Origin: Endobugula sp965214375
Lineage (GTDB): Bacteria; Pseudomonadota; Gammaproteobacteria; Pseudomonadales; Cellvibrionaceae
Assembly: GCA_965214375.1 (NCBI GenBank)
Contig: OZ243947.1
Span: 2,604,001 to 2,668,000 of the forward strand
Reading direction: 5' to 3'
DNA: 64,000 bases
Positions 59,639 to 64,000 of the stretch are shown piece after piece (within the stretch, counting starts at the first letter, position 1; each line of letters begins with the position of its first letter). The translations under genes were made by a program, and so were the position numbers. The notes under the pieces were generated by a model. That model was given only the letters and a program-made list of their open reading frames with translations. It was not told the origin of the DNA and searched no databases.

Positions 59639-59666
59639 CTTGAATTCACTGCGGTTCACCTTATAT
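59639..59666 (+). promoter_or_regulatory. Possible sigma-32 (heat-shock) promoter of clpB
   Basis: CTTGAA (59639-59644), a 14-bp spacer, then CCTTATAT (59659-59666), resembling the CTTGAA / CCCCATNT pattern of RpoH promoters. It lies 32 bp upstream of the clpB start. Similarity only. Confidence 0.5.
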
Positions 59667-59698
59667 TACTAATAACCGAATTGAATAGAGGCTACAAA

Positions 59699-62344
59699 AT
59701 GCGTATTGATCGTCTGACTAATCAGCTGCAAATGGCACTTTCCGAAGCGCAGTCTATTGCCTTGGGCAGAGATCACAGCCGTTTGGACGCATTACATCTG
59801 TTTTCAGCCATGCTGGATCAGCAGGGGGGTTCTATTCGGCCTTTATTAGCTCAGGCAGGTTTCAATGTGACTCAATTGCGCAATGAAGTTGCCAAACAGC
59901 TGGATGAACTGCCGCGTATTCAACAGCCTAACGGTGACATTCAGATGTCTCCGGATTTGGGACGTCTATTGAATCTTGCGGATAAAAAAGCTCAGGATAA
60001 TGGCGATGCTTATATTTCCAGTGAAAATATTGTTCTGGTCACCATGGAAGACGGCAATACGGCGTTGGGCAAATTACTCGTACAGCATGGTGATTTACCG
60101 CGTCTTCAACAAGCCATTGATACCGTACGTGGTGGTGAGACGGTATACAACCCCGATGCTGAGGAGAATCGTCAGGCTCTCGAAAAATATACGATTGATC
60201 TTATCAGTCGTGCTGAGGCCGGTAAGCTTGATCCGGTGATTGGTCGTGACGATGAAATTCGTCGGACGATACAGGTGTTACAACGTCGTACTAAAAATAA
60301 TCCGGTACTGATTGGTGAGCCGGGTGTCGGTAAAACCGCCATTATTGAAGGATTGGCACAACGTATCGTCAATGGTGAGGTGCCCGAAGGCTTAAAAGAT
60401 AAGCGTGTATTGTCTCTGGATTTGGGTTCATTATTGGCGGGTGCCAAATTCCGTGGTGAATTTGAAGAACGCTTAAAAGGAGTATTAAACGAGCTTGCCA
60501 AACAGGAAGGGCGAATCATCATTTTTATTGATGAATTACATACCATGGTTGGCGCAGGTAAAGCTGACGGTGCGTTGGACGCAGGAAATATGCTCAAGCC
60601 TGCATTGGCTCGTGGCGAATTACACTGTGTGGGTGCTACGACGTTGGATGAGTATCGCCAGTACATTGAAAAGGATTCTGCGTTGGAACGACGCTTTCAA
60701 AAGGTGTTGGTTGATGAGCCTTCTGAGGCCGATACCATTGCGATTCTGCGTGGCTTAAAAGAGCGCTATGAAGTTCATCATGGTGTCGATATTACCGATA
60801 CGGCGATTATTGCTGCGGCTAAACTATCGCAGCGTTATATTGCAGATCGTCAGTTGCCAGATAAAGCGATTGATCTCATTGATGAGGCCGCTAGTCGTAT
60901 TCGCATGGAAATCGATTCTAAACCCGAATCCATGGATCGTCTTGAGCGCCGTTTAATCCAGTTGAAAATTGAACGTGAAGCCGTTAAAAAAGATGAAGAT
61001 CAGGCATCGCAAGAACGCTTATCAGAAATTGATAAAACCATTACCGAAGTAGAAGGTTCTTATAAAGATTTAGAAGAAGTCTGGAATGCTGAAAAAGCCG
61101 CATTACATGGTACACAGGAAATTAAAAGTACACTGGAACAAGTACGTTTAGATATGGATTCTGCACGACGTGCAGGCGATCTTGGGCGTGTTTCTGAATT
61201 GCAGTATGGTGTTATTCCCGAGTTGGAAAAACAACTGGATATGGCCAGTCAGGCAGAAATGATGGAAATGACACTGTTGCGCAATAAAGTGACTGATGAA
61301 GAAATTGCGGAAGTGGTTTCTAAATGGACCGGTATCCCGGTGTCTAAAATGTTGCAAGGTGAGCGTGAAAAGCTATTGCGTATGGAGGATGTATTGCACA
61401 ACCGTGTTATCGGTCAGGAGCAAGCAGTGGTTGCCGTTGCCAATGCCGTACGTCGTTCGCGTGCGGGTTTGTCTGACCCTAATCGACCTAATGGATCGTT
61501 CTTGTTTTTGGGTCCAACCGGTGTGGGTAAAACTGAACTGTGTAAAACATTGGCAGAGTTTTTATTCGACAGTGGCGAGGCTATGGTGCGTTTGGATATG
61601 TCCGAATTTATGGAGAAACACTCGGTTGCCCGTTTAATTGGAGCGCCGCCGGGATATGTCGGTCACGAAGAGGGCGGCTATTTAACAGAAGCTATTCGCC
61701 GTCGCCCTTATTCTGTGTTGTTGCTGGACGAAATTGAAAAAGCGCATCCAGATGTCTTTAATATTTTATTGCAGGTGTTAGAAGACGGTCGTCTTACCGA
61801 TAGTCAGGGTCGTACCGTTGATTTTCGTAATACCGTCATTGTGATGACGTCCAATCTAGGGTCTGATGCGATTCAGGATATTGCTCACAATAAAGCCTTT
61901 GATCGTGTCAGTTTTGAACTAACAACCGATGTCGAAAAAGAGTCAGATGACTTTAATCAAAAGCAATATGATGCCATGAAAGATGCGGTGATGGACGTTG
62001 TTAGTCAGCACTTTCGACCAGAATTTATTAACCGTGTCGATGAGGCGGTGGTCTTTCATCCCTTGGGTCAAAAACATATTCGCGGTATTGCCGATATTCA
62101 ATTGGCCGCATTAAAAACACGATTATCCGATATGAATTTATCGTTGCAACTGACTGATGAGGTTATGGATAAGTTATCCGAAGCTGGTTTTGATCCGGTC
62201 TATGGCGCGCGTCCGTTAAAACGTACGATTCAGCAGTTAATAGAAAACCCGTTGTCACAATATTTATTGGCGGGTAAATTTGTTGCTGGTGATACGATTC
62301 GTGTCGTAGTTGCAGACGATAAAATTCGGTTTGCTAAAAAATAA
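59699..62344 (+). CDS. clpB: ATP-dependent disaggregase ClpB
   Basis: Hsp100 chaperone that, with DnaK, resolves protein aggregates after heat stress. 881 residues: N domain (RLTNQLQMALSEAQSIALGRDHSRLDALHL), first AAA+ module (GEPGVGKTAIIEGLAQR; IIIFIDELHTMVGAGKADGA), middle coiled-coil domain (about 400-525), second AAA+ module (GPTGVGKTELCKTLAEFLF; LLLDEIEKAHPDVFNILLQ) and C-terminal GARPLKRTIQQLIENPLS. The ATG at 59699 (MRIDRLTNQ) is preferred over a TTG at 59681. A segment in module 2 (DVEKESDDFNQKQYDAMKDAV) is slightly long but usual for marine relatives. Intact. Confidence 0.96.
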   Translation: MRIDRLTNQLQMALSEAQSIALGRDHSRLDALHLFSAMLDQQGGSIRPLLAQAGFNVTQLRNEVAKQLDELPRIQQPNGDIQMSPDLGRLLNLADKKAQDNGDAYISSENIVLVTMEDGNTALGKLLVQHGDLPRLQQAIDTVRGGETVYNPDAEENRQALEKYTIDLISRAEAGKLDPVIGRDDEIRRTIQVLQRRTKNNPVLIGEPGVGKTAIIEGLAQRIVNGEVPEGLKDKRVLSLDLGSLLAGAKFRGEFEERLKGVLNELAKQEGRIIIFIDELHTMVGAGKADGALDAGNMLKPALARGELHCVGATTLDEYRQYIEKDSALERRFQKVLVDEPSEADTIAILRGLKERYEVHHGVDITDTAIIAAAKLSQRYIADRQLPDKAIDLIDEAASRIRMEIDSKPESMDRLERRLIQLKIEREAVKKDEDQASQERLSEIDKTITEVEGSYKDLEEVWNAEKAALHGTQEIKSTLEQVRLDMDSARRAGDLGRVSELQYGVIPELEKQLDMASQAEMMEMTLLRNKVTDEEIAEVVSKWTGIPVSKMLQGEREKLLRMEDVLHNRVIGQEQAVVAVANAVRRSRAGLSDPNRPNGSFLFLGPTGVGKTELCKTLAEFLFDSGEAMVRLDMSEFMEKHSVARLIGAPPGYVGHEEGGYLTEAIRRRPYSVLLLDEIEKAHPDVFNILLQVLEDGRLTDSQGRTVDFRNTVIVMTSNLGSDAIQDIAHNKAFDRVSFELTTDVEKESDDFNQKQYDAMKDAVMDVVSQHFRPEFINRVDEAVVFHPLGQKHIRGIADIQLAALKTRLSDMNLSLQLTDEVMDKLSEAGFDPVYGARPLKRTIQQLIENPLSQYLLAGKFVAGDTIRVVVADDKIRFAKK

Positions 62345-62379
62345 CCACTTTACAGGTTAAAGCATAGTGAATAATTGTT

Positions 62380-62565
62380 ATGGGTAAAGTGCTTCCTTTC
62401 AAGAAAAAAACCGCATGGCAAAAGCATAAGGGTAAGACCTTATGACGCAGTGGTTTTTGTAAATGGCAAGTGGTGACCAAACAACAATTTGATGTTAAGC
62501 AAGGCAAGTTAGTTACACGTTTCAAATGTGAACGGTGTGGTAAGGAAAAAACCGAGTTATTATGA
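62380..62565 (+). pseudogene. Small zinc-ribbon-like protein, interrupted by TGA
   Basis: A 61-codon frame opens MGKVLPFKKKTAWQKHKGKTL, meets TGA at 62443-62445 (codon 22), then continues RSGFCKWQVV...GKLVTRFKCERCGKEKTELL to a second TGA at 62563. The pattern (basic N-terminus, G-F-x-K-W, C-E-R-C-G) matches a short family of pseudomonad-type proteins with two Cys pairs. I recall the TGA position being a Cys in relatives (KTLC..GF), which would make this a loss of a zinc ligand. Lies 35 bp after clpB and is convergent with the oxidase gene. Confidence 0.6.
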
Positions 62566-62578
62566 AAGCGTGCTGTAC

Positions 62579-63973
62579 TTACGTGACGCGAATAAAACCC
62601 GCCAAGCCAGTTTTCTGATGTTCGATAACATGGCAATGAAAGGCCCAGTCTCCTGGGTTATCTGCTACCAGTGCCACATCAATCGTTTCATTTTTTAACA
62701 ATAGTGCAGTGTCTGTCCAGTTGGCCGCAATTTTACGTTTGTTGGAGCGCAATGGTTTAAAGACCAAGCCGTGAAGATGGATCGGATGAATGTTGGGTGA
62801 TTCATTGCGGAACCGTAAAATGTAGCTTTGTCCGCGTTCAAGTACCGCCAGTGGGCCAGTATTTATGGCGTCGTCTCCCGGCCATGGAGTACGGTTTATT
62901 GACCAGAAGGTTGCCCCCATTGAACCACAAAACCCGTTATTAGGTGCTTTTCCATCCGGGGACCAGCCAAAAACGAATTCATGTTGTTGTGCTGTGCCGA
63001 GATCAGGTTCCGGTAGTGGGTTGCGGGGTAGTGGCTTAAGTTCTACTAGTGACCGTTTCTGGTCTTGCCCAATTGCACGTAGACTGGCCAGTCTCTTTTG
63101 TCGGCTACCTGCTAGGTTAATGATGTCAACGCTCTGGCCTTCAAGGCTTGGCATTTTTAGCGCAATATCTACGCGTTGCCCGGGACCTAATAATAACGGG
63201 TTTTCTTTTGTGGGTAAGTCAATTGCTTGGTCGATAGGGTGGCCGTCCCAAGCCATGATCTGGGCTTCGTGATGTGACAAAAACAGTTTATAAATGCGTG
63301 TGGTATCACTGTTGGCGAGGCGTAATCTTACCAAGCTACCACTGTCATGGTCATACGCGGGTGCTTGTAACCAATTGGCGGTCATGACGTTGCCTAATGT
63401 CCCAGCACGTGCGGCCCCGCCTAATGAGTAGGGTTTGCGCAAAGTGTCATCGTCGTTGAGGTGAAAGTCTCGCAGATTAATCGCGTGGTCACTATTGAAT
63501 CCGGGGTCATTTATTTCATCGACAATCAACATCCCGGTTAAGCCATTTGCCATTTGCGACATGGTCATACAGTGAGGATGGTACCAATAGGTTCCGGCAT
63601 CGGGTAGCGAGAACTGATAAAGAAATGAACCACCATCGGGAATAGGTGTTTGTGTCAGGTAGGGTACGCCATCCATCGAATTTTTCAGGCGGATACCGTG
63701 CCAATGCATCGCCGTGTATTCATCAAGCGTATTCACGACATTCAGAGACATGGTTTGACCTTGCTTACCCCTGAGCACAGGCGGCGGCGCATCAGGTGAT
63801 AAGCTCACAAGGTTTTCTGTCACCTGATCCCTTAGTCGGAAACGGGCGCGTTGAAGAGTTAGGGTTTGGGTGCTTGCCTGTGACAGTGTTGTGAGTCCGG
63901 CATTGAGTAAATAACCCGAACCAATAGCGGCACCAAGAATGCCACCAGAGATCAAAAAATCACGACGTTTCAT
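62579..63973 (-). CDS. Multicopper oxidase (CueO/laccase type)
   Basis: Periplasmic copper enzyme of 464 residues with a twin-arginine signal (KRRDFLISGGILG). Copper motifs in order: HWHG (90-93), WYHPH (130-134), then HPIHLHG and HCHVIEHQKTGL near the C-terminus. These give the type 1 and the trinuclear cluster ligands. At the axial type-1 position, usually Met in CueO (EHEDTGMM), this protein has Leu, as in some high-potential laccases. No Met-rich CueO insert is visible. Start at ATG 63973 (GAAG 7 bp upstream) rather than GTG 63979. Likely oxidises Cu(I), Fe(II) or phenols; substrate not known. Intact. Confidence 0.88.
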   Translation of the reverse strand: MKRRDFLISGGILGAAIGSGYLLNAGLTTLSQASTQTLTLQRARFRLRDQVTENLVSLSPDAPPPVLRGKQGQTMSLNVVNTLDEYTAMHWHGIRLKNSMDGVPYLTQTPIPDGGSFLYQFSLPDAGTYWYHPHCMTMSQMANGLTGMLIVDEINDPGFNSDHAINLRDFHLNDDDTLRKPYSLGGAARAGTLGNVMTANWLQAPAYDHDSGSLVRLRLANSDTTRIYKLFLSHHEAQIMAWDGHPIDQAIDLPTKENPLLLGPGQRVDIALKMPSLEGQSVDIINLAGSRQKRLASLRAIGQDQKRSLVELKPLPRNPLPEPDLGTAQQHEFVFGWSPDGKAPNNGFCGSMGATFWSINRTPWPGDDAINTGPLAVLERGQSYILRFRNESPNIHPIHLHGLVFKPLRSNKRKIAANWTDTALLLKNETIDVALVADNPGDWAFHCHVIEHQKTGLAGFIRVT

Positions 63974-64000
63974 AGTCACTTCTTTAGTAATGAACGATCT

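Noticed and set aside
60172..60666. 164-codon minus-strand frame inside clpB
   Set aside because: Shadow of the first AAA+ module; no start signal and no recognisable domain.
67..62565. Stop-codon reassignment (alternative genetic code) as the reason for in-frame stops
   Set aside because: All three stop codons occur inside genes, and intact housekeeping genes use TAA (pyrG, clpB), TAG (kdsA, rpoS, argG) and TGA (eno) as normal ends at the expected protein lengths.
1..64000. CRISPR array, tRNA, rRNA or integron attC sites
   Set aside because: No regularly spaced short repeats, no cloverleaf with a T-loop/anticodon pattern and no rRNA-like sequence noticed; the 170-bp repeats occur twice only and lack the RYYYAAC/GTTRRRY core sites of attC.

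Overview
The window comes from a moderately AT-rich gammaproteobacterium. The core block pyrG-kdsA-eno-ftsB-ispD-ispF-truD-pcm-DUF368-nlpD-rpoS, followed by rnt, motY, argG and clpB, has the order typical of Pseudomonas/Cellvibrio-type marine lineages. I cannot name the species. A host-associated relative of the Cellvibrionales would fit the gene order and the decay described below, but that is inference.

Layout. 0-13 kb is accessory: a broken carboxylesterase, a complete IS1595-type insertion (2945-4884, with 20-bp inverted repeats, an 8-bp target duplication and a passenger gene) lying between an AraC regulator and an Ohr/OsmC gene, a parDE toxin-antitoxin pair, two copies of a ~170-bp repeat, and a very large broken SpvB/Rhs polymorphic toxin gene. 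13-16 kb holds a pair of oxygenases (2OG-Fe(II) and CmcJ/NvfI-like) divergent from a LysR regulator. 16-24 kb holds a PepSY protein, a broken lipoprotein hydrolase, a broken two-component system, two broken exported proteins and a broken Kef-type antiporter. 24-40 kb is an iron/heme island with three Fur boxes: a PchR-like regulator, MFS exporter, TonB-dependent receptor and methyltransferase (three of these four broken), intact exbB-exbD-exbD-tonB, and intact heme uptake genes hmuSTUV. 40-44 kb holds a broken sensor kinase and a response-regulator/coiled-coil pair. 44-58 kb is core housekeeping. 58-64 kb holds a broken chemoreceptor, clpB, a broken zinc-ribbon gene and an intact multicopper oxidase.

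The most striking property is decay. I count 18 genes carrying 21 in-frame stop codons (all three types) and 7 frameshifts, most with one or two lesions in an otherwise fully readable frame. The fifteen housekeeping genes from pyrG to argG carry none, and they use TAA, TAG and TGA as normal terminators. This argues for very recent, widespread pseudogene formation (or, less likely, strong readthrough) rather than a changed genetic code. Local gene loss is also suggested: surE is missing between truD and pcm, and pyrC is missing between rnt and motY.

Iron supply is the functional system best preserved: the energy-transducing complex and the heme importer are intact and each is preceded by a Fur box, while the neighbouring receptor/methyltransferase system is breaking down. 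No rRNA, tRNA, CRISPR array or prophage was seen.
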